64,000 nt of DNA. Source: Flavobacteriia bacterium. GTDB taxonomy: Bacteria > Bacteroidota > Bacteroidia > Flavobacteriales > Flavobacteriaceae. This document shows, one piece after another, positions 46,725 through 54,313 of this stretch; position 1 is the stretch's first letter, and every line of letters begins with the position of its first letter. The notes beneath the pieces were generated by a model that worked only from the letters and a program-made list of their open reading frames with translations, made no database searches and was not told the origin of the DNA. The stretch is taken from positions 124,001 through 188,000 of the forward strand of contig RDYL01000002.1 of NCBI GenBank assembly GCA_004293165.1, in the 5' to 3' direction. A program made the translations under genes and the position numbers.

Positions 46725-46922
46725 ATGAAAATATTTACTTATGTGGCGGTTGCCATAGCTTTAGCTCTAATTGTTTTTAATCTTTTTCAAATAGATTACA
46801 GCAATCCGTTTGAAGGAAACAGTACTATTGCTATTATTGGTGTTGTAGCAGGCGTTTGTGCTATTTTATTACTACTATTATTGCAATTCTCAAAAATGAT
46901 TGTTGAAAAAACCAAAGAATAA
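46725..46922 (+). CDS. Small membrane protein, two transmembrane segments
   Basis: This 65-residue protein has helices at about 4-20 (TYVAVAIALALIVFNLF) and about 34-55 (AIIGVVAGVCAILLLLLLQF), with a short polar loop and a Lys-rich end. It starts 12 bp after marC and stops 2 bp before the next ATG, so it is clearly in the operon. I do not recognise a family. Confidence 0.75.
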   Translation: MKIFTYVAVAIALALIVFNLFQIDYSNPFEGNSTIAIIGVVAGVCAILLLLLLQFSKMIVEKTKE

Positions 46923-46924
46923 TC

Positions 46925-47533
46925 ATGCTTGATGTTTTAATTATTGGCGCTGGAGTTTCGGGTGTTTCATGTGCTTTGATTTTGGGTTCTGCTCAAAACA
47001 AACCGTTTGCAATGGATAAGAAGATAGCCATTGTTGCCCACCAAAAAGTATCTTCGTTACAAAACGCTATTTTTAATAACGCTTATGGAATTTCTGCTGG
47101 GAAATTAGGAAGCGAATTATTGGATGAAAGTTTGGAACATTTGACAAACTCATATCCTCACATTCAACAAATTCATGGTGAAAAAGTACTTGCGATTTCT
47201 GGTGATGCTGGGAATTTTACAGTAACAACAAATAAATCTTCGCTGCAAGTCAAAACAGTTGTTATCGCTATTGGAGCAGGAAATCCATTTACGATTGAAG
47301 GCTTGGAGCATTTCATTGAACCGCATCAGAAAATTCCAGCGATAAAAAACAGAATCCAATTGAAAAACACCGACCATTTGGTTTCAGATGGTATTTTCGT
47401 AGCTGGAGTTTTAGCCGGACACCGAAGTCAGTTGAGTATAGCTGCTGGAAGTGGTGCTGCAGTTGCTACCGATATTTTAACATTGTGGAATGATGGCAAT
47501 CATACAATGGTGCATGATGCTTTGGGAAAATAG
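46925..47533 (+). CDS. Short FAD/NAD(P)-dependent oxidoreductase (thioredoxin reductase-like)
   Basis: This 202-residue protein has the dinucleotide motif LIIGAGVSGVSCALILG at the start and the C-terminal FAD motif DGIFVAGVLAGHRSQLSIAAGSGA (about 160-183). It is much shorter than thioredoxin reductase (about 310) and lacks the redox CxxC and a visible NADPH domain, so it is a minimal FAD-binding fold. The substrate is unknown. It ends the marC operon; the next gene is convergent, 3 bp away. Confidence 0.75.
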   Translation: MLDVLIIGAGVSGVSCALILGSAQNKPFAMDKKIAIVAHQKVSSLQNAIFNNAYGISAGKLGSELLDESLEHLTNSYPHIQQIHGEKVLAISGDAGNFTVTTNKSSLQVKTVVIAIGAGNPFTIEGLEHFIEPHQKIPAIKNRIQLKNTDHLVSDGIFVAGVLAGHRSQLSIAAGSGAAVATDILTLWNDGNHTMVHDALGK

Positions 47534-47536
47534 ATT

Positions 47537-48028
47537 TTATTCATCAGAATCGTCTTCCTCATCATCAAAATTCATTCCTTCTAAAAAATCATCACAATTA
47601 ATTGGATCTTGATATGCATTTGAATCTGGACGAATTGCGCCAGGAGGATTAAACAATTCCCATTCGTCCCAATAATAATTACTCTTATCAAAATTGGCTA
47701 CCCAATCTATAAACATTTCTCTGAATTCGTCAATTTCCTTTCGAATCAAAGTAACATAATCTTTATCTTTAAAGGAATCATGAAATCGTAAGCTTCCAAC
47801 TTGCAAATATAAATGCATTGCATAATCTCTAATGATAGCTGCATTTTGCATTCGAATACTATACATGTCACCACCTTCGGCTCCTGCAATTTTAGCACAA
47901 ATTATAGCGGCATCATCTCGCATCATATATTTAGTATCATTTAAATACTCATCTTCTTCACTAATGGTATTTAAAAGGCTATTAACCAAATCTAAAATTG
48001 TTCGGCTTTTTGTAAATCGGCAAATCAA
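47537..48028 (-). CDS. Conserved-type hypothetical protein with a probable frameshift at its start
   Basis: The open frame (163 residues) begins with a poor TTG and out-of-family text (MICRFTKSRTILDLV). An ATG at 48050 in another frame reads MSKRDKLFDLPIYKK and then hits a stop near 47984. Joining the two gives MSKRDKLFDLPIYKK...ILDLVNSLL, which looks like the normal N-terminus of this flavobacterial protein as I remember it. The body is helical (AAIICAKIAGAEGG; IRKEIDEFREMFIDWVANFD), with an acidic tail (DDEEDDSDE). The true gene is likely 47537-48050 with a net 1- or 2-base change near 48000. The function is unknown. It lies last in the HupE/dCMP deaminase/CtpA operon. Confidence 0.7.
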   Translation of the reverse strand: MICRFTKSRTILDLVNSLLNTISEEDEYLNDTKYMMRDDAAIICAKIAGAEGGDMYSIRMQNAAIIRDYAMHLYLQVGSLRFHDSFKDKDYVTLIRKEIDEFREMFIDWVANFDKSNYYWDEWELFNPPGAIRPDSNAYQDPINCDDFLEGMNFDDEEDDSDE

Positions 48029-48062
48029 ATAACTTATCTCTTTTACTCATATTAAAGATATT

Positions 48063-49631
48063 TTACTTACTCAACACCTTATTTAGCATATCGTCTTTTT
48101 TCGAAATCAATTGGTAATACGATTTTTCATTGAACAACTGACGCACAAACTCGGCATGAAGATAGAATAATACTTTTTCTTTTTGATTGTCTAAATTGAA
48201 AAGCAAGCCGCCTTTTGCCATATAAGTCTTGAAATTGTTGAAATAATTTCCTAAACGAATTTCTTTCTCCAAGCCTTCCATTGAAATTTTTTCAAATTTT
48301 TTGCGATTTTGATCCAATTGTTCAAACACAAAGTAATTCACCAATCCCGATTGCATCAACATAGTTAGTCCTTCTGCTCCGTGTGAATCTTCTAATGGAA
48401 CAAAAACATCAGGCATAATGCCGCCGCCGCCGTAAACAACACGACCTTTCTTCGTTTTAAATTTTAAACTATCTGCAATTTTTGCTTTGTCTTTCTCGTA
48501 TAATTCACCGCTTTCGAAACGTTTATCAAATTCGTTAAAGTAAATTTCACCTTTGTCTTCATAAGGCTTTTGAATTGAACGACCTGATGGCGTGTAATAT
48601 CTTGCCACGGTTAATCGTACCGCCGAGCCGTCTCCTAAAGGCATTTCGCGCTGTACTAATCCTTTTCCAAAAGAACGTCTTCCGTAAATTAAACCTCTAT
48701 CGTTATCTTGAATGGCTCCAGCCAAAATTTCACTTGCAGAAGCACTATTTTCATTAATTAAAACACTTACTTTCCCAGTTTCAAAAAGACCTTTCTCCGT
48801 TGCTAACGTACTTTCTATTTTATCTTTTTTGTTTTTGGTTTTAACGATTAGTTCTTTGTTTTTCAAGAATTCATCAGTAATTGAAACGGCTGATTCCAAA
48901 TAACCGCCACCATTATCACGTAAATCTATAATAATATGAGTTGCGCCCTCTTTTTTCAATTGGGTTAAACCCGATAAAAATTCGTCATAGGTTTTTTCTG
49001 CAAAACGATTGATTTTGATGTAACCTGTTTTTTTATCAACCATTTGAGCCACATCGACACTCTTGATTGGAATAACATCTCGGGTAACATTTACGGCAAA
49101 TTTTTTCTTTTCAGATTTGCGATAAACCGTCAATCTTACATTAGAACCTTGTTCACCTTTTAAGATGGAAAACAGCGTATCGGTTTCTAATTTCTTGTTA
49201 TAAAGTTGTAATTTGTCAGCGAAAAGAATTCGATCACCTGCTTTTAATCCCGCTTTTTCGGAAGGCCCGTTTGGAATAGGTTTAACAATCGTAACCGAAT
49301 CGTTATACATGTAGAAATTTACACCAATGCCCACAAAATCGCCACGCATTTCTTGTTCTACAGCTTCTAATTGGCTTTTAGGAATGTAAACCGAATGGGG
49401 ATCTAATTTTTCAAGAATTCCGTTGACAGTTAAATCAACAATAGAATCGGTATTTAAACTATCTACATATTCATTTTCAATAAAATCGATAAGTTTATTG
49501 AGTTTGTTTTTATTAGCGTTCTTGGTTAAAAACGCATTCTCAGTAGATGGATTGAGTTTACTTCCTAATAACAAACCTACCGCAATAGCTACTGCGATTA
49601 CTATTGGAAAATATACTTTGTTCATCTTCAT
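48063..49631 (-). CDS. C-terminal processing peptidase (S41 family, CtpA-like)
   Basis: This 522-residue protein has an N-terminal signal-anchor (about 5-22; YFPIVIAVAIAVGLLLGS), a PDZ domain (about 85-170; GIGVNFYMYNDSVTIVKPI) and an S41 catalytic domain (about 175-370). The Ser-Lys dyad lies in NENSASASEILAGAI and RRSFGKGLVQREM. It acts in the periplasm on C-termini of partly unfolded or tagged proteins. It starts 4 bp after the dCMP deaminase gene on the same strand. Confidence 0.93.
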   Translation of the reverse strand: MKMNKVYFPIVIAVAIAVGLLLGSKLNPSTENAFLTKNANKNKLNKLIDFIENEYVDSLNTDSIVDLTVNGILEKLDPHSVYIPKSQLEAVEQEMRGDFVGIGVNFYMYNDSVTIVKPIPNGPSEKAGLKAGDRILFADKLQLYNKKLETDTLFSILKGEQGSNVRLTVYRKSEKKKFAVNVTRDVIPIKSVDVAQMVDKKTGYIKINRFAEKTYDEFLSGLTQLKKEGATHIIIDLRDNGGGYLESAVSITDEFLKNKELIVKTKNKKDKIESTLATEKGLFETGKVSVLINENSASASEILAGAIQDNDRGLIYGRRSFGKGLVQREMPLGDGSAVRLTVARYYTPSGRSIQKPYEDKGEIYFNEFDKRFESGELYEKDKAKIADSLKFKTKKGRVVYGGGGIMPDVFVPLEDSHGAEGLTMLMQSGLVNYFVFEQLDQNRKKFEKISMEGLEKEIRLGNYFNNFKTYMAKGGLLFNLDNQKEKVLFYLHAEFVRQLFNEKSYYQLISKKDDMLNKVLSK

Positions 49632-49635
49632 TTTT

Positions 49636-50064
49636 TTATCCTAAATCTTCAATTAATTCTACTTCAACTCCGGCTTTCCTTAAAAAATCAACTCCCGAAG
49701 TATCTTTATATTCTTGATGATACACCACTCTTTTAATACCCGATTGATGAATTAATTTACTGCAATCTTTACAAGGTGAAAGTGTAATATACAACGTTGC
49801 ATCTTCACACGATTGTGTAGAACGTGCCACTTTTAAAATAGCATTAGCTTCGGCATGAAGCACATACCATTTAGTTACATTGTCATCATCTTCGCAACAA
49901 TTTTCAAATCCTGATGGAGTTCCATTGTAACCATCTGAAATAATCATCTTGTTTTTAACAATAATTGCCCCAACTTTTTTTCGCTGGCAATAGGATAAAT
50001 TACCCCATTCTTTCGCAATTCGCAAATACGCTTTATCGTATTTTTCTTTTTTTTCTTTCTTCAT
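49636..50064 (-). CDS. dCMP deaminase (deoxycytidylate deaminase)
   Basis: This 142-residue zinc enzyme converts dCMP to dUMP for thymidylate synthesis. Zinc motifs are LHAEANAILKVAR and LSPCKDCSKLI, and the segment YNGTPSGFENC is typical of dCMP deaminases. I choose the ATG at 50064, which overlaps the hupE-like stop (TAATG), rather than the in-frame TTG at 50076. It fits with the nearby dgt and nrd genes as part of dNTP balance. Confidence 0.93.
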   Translation of the reverse strand: MKKEKKEKYDKAYLRIAKEWGNLSYCQRKKVGAIIVKNKMIISDGYNGTPSGFENCCEDDDNVTKWYVLHAEANAILKVARSTQSCEDATLYITLSPCKDCSKLIHQSGIKRVVYHQEYKDTSGVDFLRKAGVEVELIEDLG

Positions 50065-50657
50065 TATCGGTTCCAAATTTCACTTTGAATAATCATTGGC
50101 AAAACTACGCCAATTATAAATGCTGACATCACTAAAGCCCAATCTCTTTTTGAAAAACGGAAAAATGTTTGTACCACATAAGATATAATTAATACGATAA
50201 GCACAACAATTATCTGAGCTGCTTCAATTCCTAATGCAAATTCTAACAACGGTAATAATTTATCAGAGGCATTTCCAGGTAAGATGGTTTTAAAGTAATT
50301 AGAAAACCCAAGTCCGTGGATAATTCCAAAGAATAAAGTTACAATCGCTACGAAGGTGATGCTTTCATTCTTAGACGATTTTCCAGCCGTGAAAAGATGA
50401 AATACAGCAGTTATCAAAATAGTAATTGGAATTAAAAATTCAACCAAACTTACTTTAATTTGCACTACTCCGTATACCGATAAAAGCAAAGCCAAAGTAT
50501 GCCCTAGCGTAAAAAGAGACACCAAAACAAAAACGTTTTTCCAATCTTTAAAAGCGTACGGAACCATTAACGCAATTAAAAACAAAACATGATCATAGGC
50601 GTTGATATCTAACACGTGCTTGAGACCAATATTAAAATACATCCAGAATTCTGACAT
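50064..50657 (-). CDS. HupE/UreJ-family membrane protein
   Basis: This 197-residue protein has about six transmembrane segments and HupE/UreJ_2 text: GLKHVLDINAYDHVLFLIAL, FTLGHTLALLLSVYGVV and LGFSNYFKTILPG. The conserved His residues in helices suggest metal transport or binding, as proposed for nickel/cobalt in related families. It is the first gene of a four-gene operon and overlaps the dCMP deaminase start by one base. Confidence 0.88.
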   Translation of the reverse strand: MSEFWMYFNIGLKHVLDINAYDHVLFLIALMVPYAFKDWKNVFVLVSLFTLGHTLALLLSVYGVVQIKVSLVEFLIPITILITAVFHLFTAGKSSKNESITFVAIVTLFFGIIHGLGFSNYFKTILPGNASDKLLPLLEFALGIEAAQIIVVLIVLIISYVVQTFFRFSKRDWALVMSAFIIGVVLPMIIQSEIWNR

Positions 50658-50764
50658 AATGATATTTTTTTGGGAATTTCAAACTTACGATTTATTTTTT
50701 AAATGTTACCAAATTCTCTATCACAAAAGCATGTGAAATTATTTCAAAAAATGGATTTTTTATG

Positions 50765-50772
50765 TAATTTTG
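50765..50772 (+). promoter_or_regulatory. -7 element of the TerB-like gene (TAATTTTG)
   Basis: This match to TAnnTTTG lies 24 bp before the ATG at 50796. No clear -33 TTG is seen. Confidence 0.5.
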
Positions 50773-50795
50773 CTATAATATAAAAAATAAACAAC

Positions 50796-51230
50796 ATGTC
50801 AATTTCAGATTTATTCGATAGCGGTTTTAGAAACAGAAACAAAGGTCATTTTTCATCAATTGTAAGAGTAGCTTTGTCTGATGGTATTATTGGTCCAGAA
50901 GAAAAACAATTCTTAGACAAATTAGCTATCAAATTAGAAATTTCTCAAGCAGAATATGAGGAAATTTTAGAAAACCCTTTAAAATATCCTGTTAATCCAC
51001 CATTATTGCATACACATCGTTTAGAGCGTTTATATGATTTATCAAGAATGGTATACGCAGACGAACACGTTTTAGGTAAAAAAGAACATGAATTACTTAA
51101 AAAATTCGCTTTAGCTTTAGGCTTTTCAGCAGGAAACGTAGATTACATTGTAGATAAAGCGTTAAAATTAGTAGACATGAATGTGGATTTAGACACCTTT
51201 ACTTACGAAATGCAACACATGAACAGATAA
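50796..51230 (+). CDS. TerB-like protein (tellurite-resistance TerB domain family)
   Basis: This 144-residue all-helical protein has the TerB-type pattern: VRVALSDGIIGPEEKQFLDKL and a second repeat MVYADEHVLGKKEHELLKKF, with acidic residues that may bind metal. It is cytoplasmic. The wider Ter system is not present here, so resistance should not be assumed. It is followed by a terminator convergent with fbp. Confidence 0.83.
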   Translation: MSISDLFDSGFRNRNKGHFSSIVRVALSDGIIGPEEKQFLDKLAIKLEISQAEYEEILENPLKYPVNPPLLHTHRLERLYDLSRMVYADEHVLGKKEHELLKKFALALGFSAGNVDYIVDKALKLVDMNVDLDTFTYEMQHMNR

Positions 51231-51250
51231 TTCAAACTGTTTTAAAATAC

Positions 51251-51282
51251 AAAAGCACAAATTCTAATGAGTTTGTGCTTTT
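51251..51282. terminator. Intrinsic terminator between the TerB-like gene and fbp
   Basis: Arms aaaagcacaaa (51251-51261) and tttgtgctttt (51272-51282) around a 10-base loop between convergent genes. Confidence 0.8.
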
Positions 51283-51306
51283 TATATTTTATCTATTTCT
51301 AAAAAT

Positions 51307-52314
51307 CTACTTCGCTTTCGCCATAAACTCTTCTGCTTTTTCTACCATGTTTTTACTGCCGCAGAAGAACGGAACACGTTGGTGCAATTCAGTAGGTTGA
51401 ATTTCCATGATTCTTCCAAAACCATCAGATGCTTTTCCACCCGCTTGTTCAGCAATAAAGGCCATTGGATTACATTCGTACAACAAACGTAATTTTCCAT
51501 TAGGCGCTTTTGAGCTGGTTGGGTATAAGTAAATACCTCCTTTAATCATGTTTCTATGAAAATCAGAAACTAAACTTCCGATGTATCTTGACGTATAAGG
51601 TCTGTCGCCTTCTTCTAACTGGCAATATTTGATGTAATCTTTCACACCTTGTGGAAAATGAACGTAATTTCCTTCGTTAATCGAGTAAATTTTTCCGTCT
51701 TCTGAGTATTTCATATTTGGGTGTGACAAGTAAAAAGTTCCAATAGCTGGATTTAATGTAAATCCGTTAACTCCATGTCCTGTCGTGTAAACTAACATGG
51801 TTGAAGTTCCGTAAATTACATAACCTGCCGCCACTTGATTTACACCTGGCTGCAAGAAATCCTCTATGGTTACTGGAGTTCCAACAGGTGTAACTCTTCT
51901 AAAAACCGAAAAAATGGTTCCTACGGAAACATTTACATCAATATTAGAAGAACCATCTAATGGATCCATTAATACAACATATTTATTATTATGACTATTG
52001 TCTGAACCGGCTACAGTGATAAAATCGTCGTTTTCTTCTGAAGCAATTCCACAAACAATTTCACGATTAATTAAAGTTTGAATAAAAACTTCATTAGCGT
52101 AAACATCTAATTTTTGTTGGTCTTCTCCTTGAATATTTTGTTCGCCTGCAGCGCCCACAATATCTACTAGACCAGCTTTATTCACTTTATAATTAACTAC
52201 TTTAGCAGCTAATCGAATTGAATTAATAATACGAGATAATTCTCCTGTTGAGTACTGAAACGAATTTTGATGTTCAATGATAAACTCGCCTAATGTTCTG
52301 TTTCTTTCTTCCAT
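51307..52314 (-). CDS. fbp: Fructose-1,6-bisphosphatase, class I
   Basis: This 335-residue gluconeogenic enzyme removes the 1-phosphate from fructose-1,6-bisphosphate. Metal and substrate motifs are [51 protein letters not shown] and [17 protein letters not shown]. The ATG at 52314 ([11 protein letters not shown]) is preferred to a TTG at 52347, which lies inside a promoter-like GATATTTG. Confidence 0.96.
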   Translation of the reverse strand: MEERNRTLGEFIIEHQNSFQYSTGELSRIINSIRLAAKVVNYKVNKAGLVDIVGAAGEQNIQGEDQQKLDVYANEVFIQTLINREIVCGIASEENDDFITVAGSDNSHNNKYVVLMDPLDGSSNIDVNVSVGTIFSVFRRVTPVGTPVTIEDFLQPGVNQVAAGYVIYGTSTMLVYTTGHGVNGFTLNPAIGTFYLSHPNMKYSEDGKIYSINEGNYVHFPQGVKDYIKYCQLEEGDRPYTSRYIGSLVSDFHRNMIKGGIYLYPTSSKAPNGKLRLLYECNPMAFIAEQAGGKASDGFGRIMEIQPTELHQRVPFFCGSKNMVEKAEEFMAKAK

Positions 52315-52380
52315 TACGAAAACGTTGTAGTTGTATTTGTGGCACAAATATCGTGATTTTTGTTAAAAGAATATATTAAT

Positions 52381-52412
52381 TTGAAAAGATGTTTAAGTTA
52401 ATTTTACTTTTG
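52381..52412 (+). promoter_or_regulatory. Primary sigma promoter of the GNAT gene
   Basis: TTG (52381-52383), a 21-bp spacer and TACTTTTG (52405-52412) match the Bacteroidota consensus, 16 bp before the ATG at 52429. Confidence 0.75.
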
Positions 52413-52428
52413 TAAAAAAATTAAAAAA

Positions 52429-52905
52429 ATGATTATCCGAAAAGCCTTAAAAAAAGATATGCCTTGTGTGTTAGAATTGATACAAGAATTAGCTATTTTT
52501 GAAAAAGAACCTGATGCCGTTGTAGTAACAGTTGATGATTTGGTTCGTGATGGCTTTTCAGAACAGCCACTTTTTCAATGTTTTGTTGCCGAAGTGGAAA
52601 ACGAGATTATCGGAATGGCATTGTTTTATTATCGCTATTCTACCTGGAAAGGTAAAACTATCCATTTAGAAGATTTAATTGTAAAAGAAAGTAAACGCGG
52701 AACCGGTGCCGGATTTGCGCTTTACAAAGAAATTATCCAACAAGGAAAAGCTGAAAACGTACTCAGAATTGAATGGAATGTTTTAGACTGGAACACACCT
52801 GCCATAGATTTCTATGAAAAATCAGGCGCGAAAGTTTTAGGCGATTGGCGAGTAGTTCATATGGATGAAAACGGAATTAAAAATTTTATTAGTCTTAATA
52901 CTTAA
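52429..52905 (+). CDS. GNAT-family N-acetyltransferase
   Basis: This 158-residue protein has the GNAT fold with motif A near HLEDLIVKESKRGTGAGFAL (about 84-103), where the acetyl-CoA pyrophosphate loop is RGTGAG. WNVLDWNTPAIDFYEKSGA (about 120-138) is typical of the diamine/polyamine acetyltransferase group. The substrate is not defined. The aspartate kinase gene follows 25 bp later. Confidence 0.9.
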   Translation: MIIRKALKKDMPCVLELIQELAIFEKEPDAVVVTVDDLVRDGFSEQPLFQCFVAEVENEIIGMALFYYRYSTWKGKTIHLEDLIVKESKRGTGAGFALYKEIIQQGKAENVLRIEWNVLDWNTPAIDFYEKSGAKVLGDWRVVHMDENGIKNFISLNT

Positions 52906-52930
52906 TACTAGAATCTTAATACTTTTAAGA

Positions 52931-54184
52931 ATGAAAATATTCAAATTTGGAGGTGCATCAGTTAAAGATGCCGAAGGAATAAAAAACGTATTGCATGTTT
53001 TAAACACGATAGGACACGAAGATGTTTTATTGGTAATTTCCGCCATGGGAAAAACCACGAATGCGTTAGAAGTGGTAATCAAAAATTACTTTGATAAATC
53101 GAAGGAATTGCATGCATCGCTTCAAGAAGTTCGAAAATACCACAACCAAATTTTATTAGACTTATTTGAAGACGAAGAGCACGATGTGTTTTTTGATGTA
53201 AACGCTCATTTTGATGATTTAGAATATTTTATTCGCAGCAACAAATCGCCAAATTATAGTTTTGTTTACGATCAAGTGGTGAGCATTGGAGAATTAGTTT
53301 CTACCACGATTGTAAGCCATTATTTCAATTATAGCGGCTTAAAAAACAATTGGATTGATGTGCGTCCATTAATCAAAACTGACAACAATTACCGTGATGC
53401 GCAAGTAGATTGGGAAACCACTCAAAAATTAATTTCAAAAGGCGTTAAAAAGAAAACCTTAAACATTACTCAAGGATTTTTAGGTTCGGATGAGAATAAT
53501 TTTACCACTACTTTAGGTCGCGAAGGTTCTGATTATACCGCTGCTATTTTTGCTTATTGTTTAGGTGCGGAAAGTGTTACCATTTGGAAAGACGTTCCTG
53601 GCGTCTTAAATGCTGATCCAAGATATTTTGAAAATGCCGTTTTGTTGAACCAAATATCATACAGAGAAGCAATTGAATTAGCGTTTTATGGCGCTTCGGT
53701 AATTCATCCAAAAACATTACAACCTTTACAGAAAAAGGAAATTCCGTTGTATGTGAAATCGTTTGTAAATCCAACCTTACCAGGAACCAGCGTTTCCAAA
53801 GGTGCTGATTTAGAACCTAAAACCTCTTGTTTCATCGTAAAGAAAAACCAATTGTTATTGTCATTGTCGTCTATTGATTTTGATTTCATCATGGAAAATC
53901 ATATCAGTGAGATTTTTGCCTTGTTTTCGAAATACAAAATTAAAGTGAATTTAATTCAAAACACGGCAATTAGTTTCTCCGTTTGTATCGAAGACAAGTA
54001 CAGCAACTTTGAAGAACTGCGAAAAGTATTGGCAAAAAAATTCAAAGTTTCGTACAACGAAAACGTATCGCTTTACACCATCAGACATTTTGACGAAAAC
54101 GCAGCAAAAGTCGTAGAAACGAACAAAACAGTATTGTTGCGTCAGATTTCGAGAGAGACGATGCAGGTGATTACGAAGGAGTAG
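52931..54184 (+). CDS. Aspartate kinase (monofunctional)
   Basis: This 417-residue enzyme phosphorylates aspartate at the start of the lysine/threonine/methionine pathway. The N-terminus MKIFKFGGASVKDAEGIK contains the KFGG nucleotide/substrate motif, and TTLGREGSDYTAAIFAYCLGA and VWKDVPGVLNADPRYF complete the kinase domain. Two ACT-like regions (about 300-410) suggest feedback control. I start at the ATG 52931; a longer in-frame start at 52865 would overlap the GNAT gene and add hydrophobic text before KFGG. Confidence 0.94.
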   Translation: MKIFKFGGASVKDAEGIKNVLHVLNTIGHEDVLLVISAMGKTTNALEVVIKNYFDKSKELHASLQEVRKYHNQILLDLFEDEEHDVFFDVNAHFDDLEYFIRSNKSPNYSFVYDQVVSIGELVSTTIVSHYFNYSGLKNNWIDVRPLIKTDNNYRDAQVDWETTQKLISKGVKKKTLNITQGFLGSDENNFTTTLGREGSDYTAAIFAYCLGAESVTIWKDVPGVLNADPRYFENAVLLNQISYREAIELAFYGASVIHPKTLQPLQKKEIPLYVKSFVNPTLPGTSVSKGADLEPKTSCFIVKKNQLLLSLSSIDFDFIMENHISEIFALFSKYKIKVNLIQNTAISFSVCIEDKYSNFEELRKVLAKKFKVSYNENVSLYTIRHFDENAAKVVETNKTVLLRQISRETMQVITKE

Positions 54185-54198
54185 TTTTAAAATAAATT

Positions 54199-54247
54199 AC
54201 CACTGATTCGCTGATTGTTTTAAATAATAATCTGCGAATCTGCGGTT
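54199..54247. repeat. Degenerate intergenic repeat between the aspartate kinase and giant OMP genes
   Basis: The text holds ctgattcgctgatt and ctgcgaatctgcggtt, short repeated units of the kind seen at 45707-46100. No gene or hairpin is seen. Confidence 0.45.
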
Positions 54248-54313
54248 CAAACAAAATCATTCCTTTTTTCCAACAATAAATACTACTTTTGAAGATTCGG
54301 AGTTATAGTATTT

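Noticed and set aside
50796..51230. Tellurite resistance island
   Set aside because: Only a single TerB-like gene is present, without terC, terD or partners, so it is an ordinary solitary TerB-domain gene.
52315..52347. Longer fbp N-terminus from a TTG
   Set aside because: It would start inside a promoter-like GATATTTG and adds 11 residues not expected for the family.
52865..52930. Longer N-terminus for aspartate kinase
   Set aside because: It overlaps the GNAT coding end and adds hydrophobic text before the conserved KFGG start; it is not a signal peptide since the enzyme is cytoplasmic.
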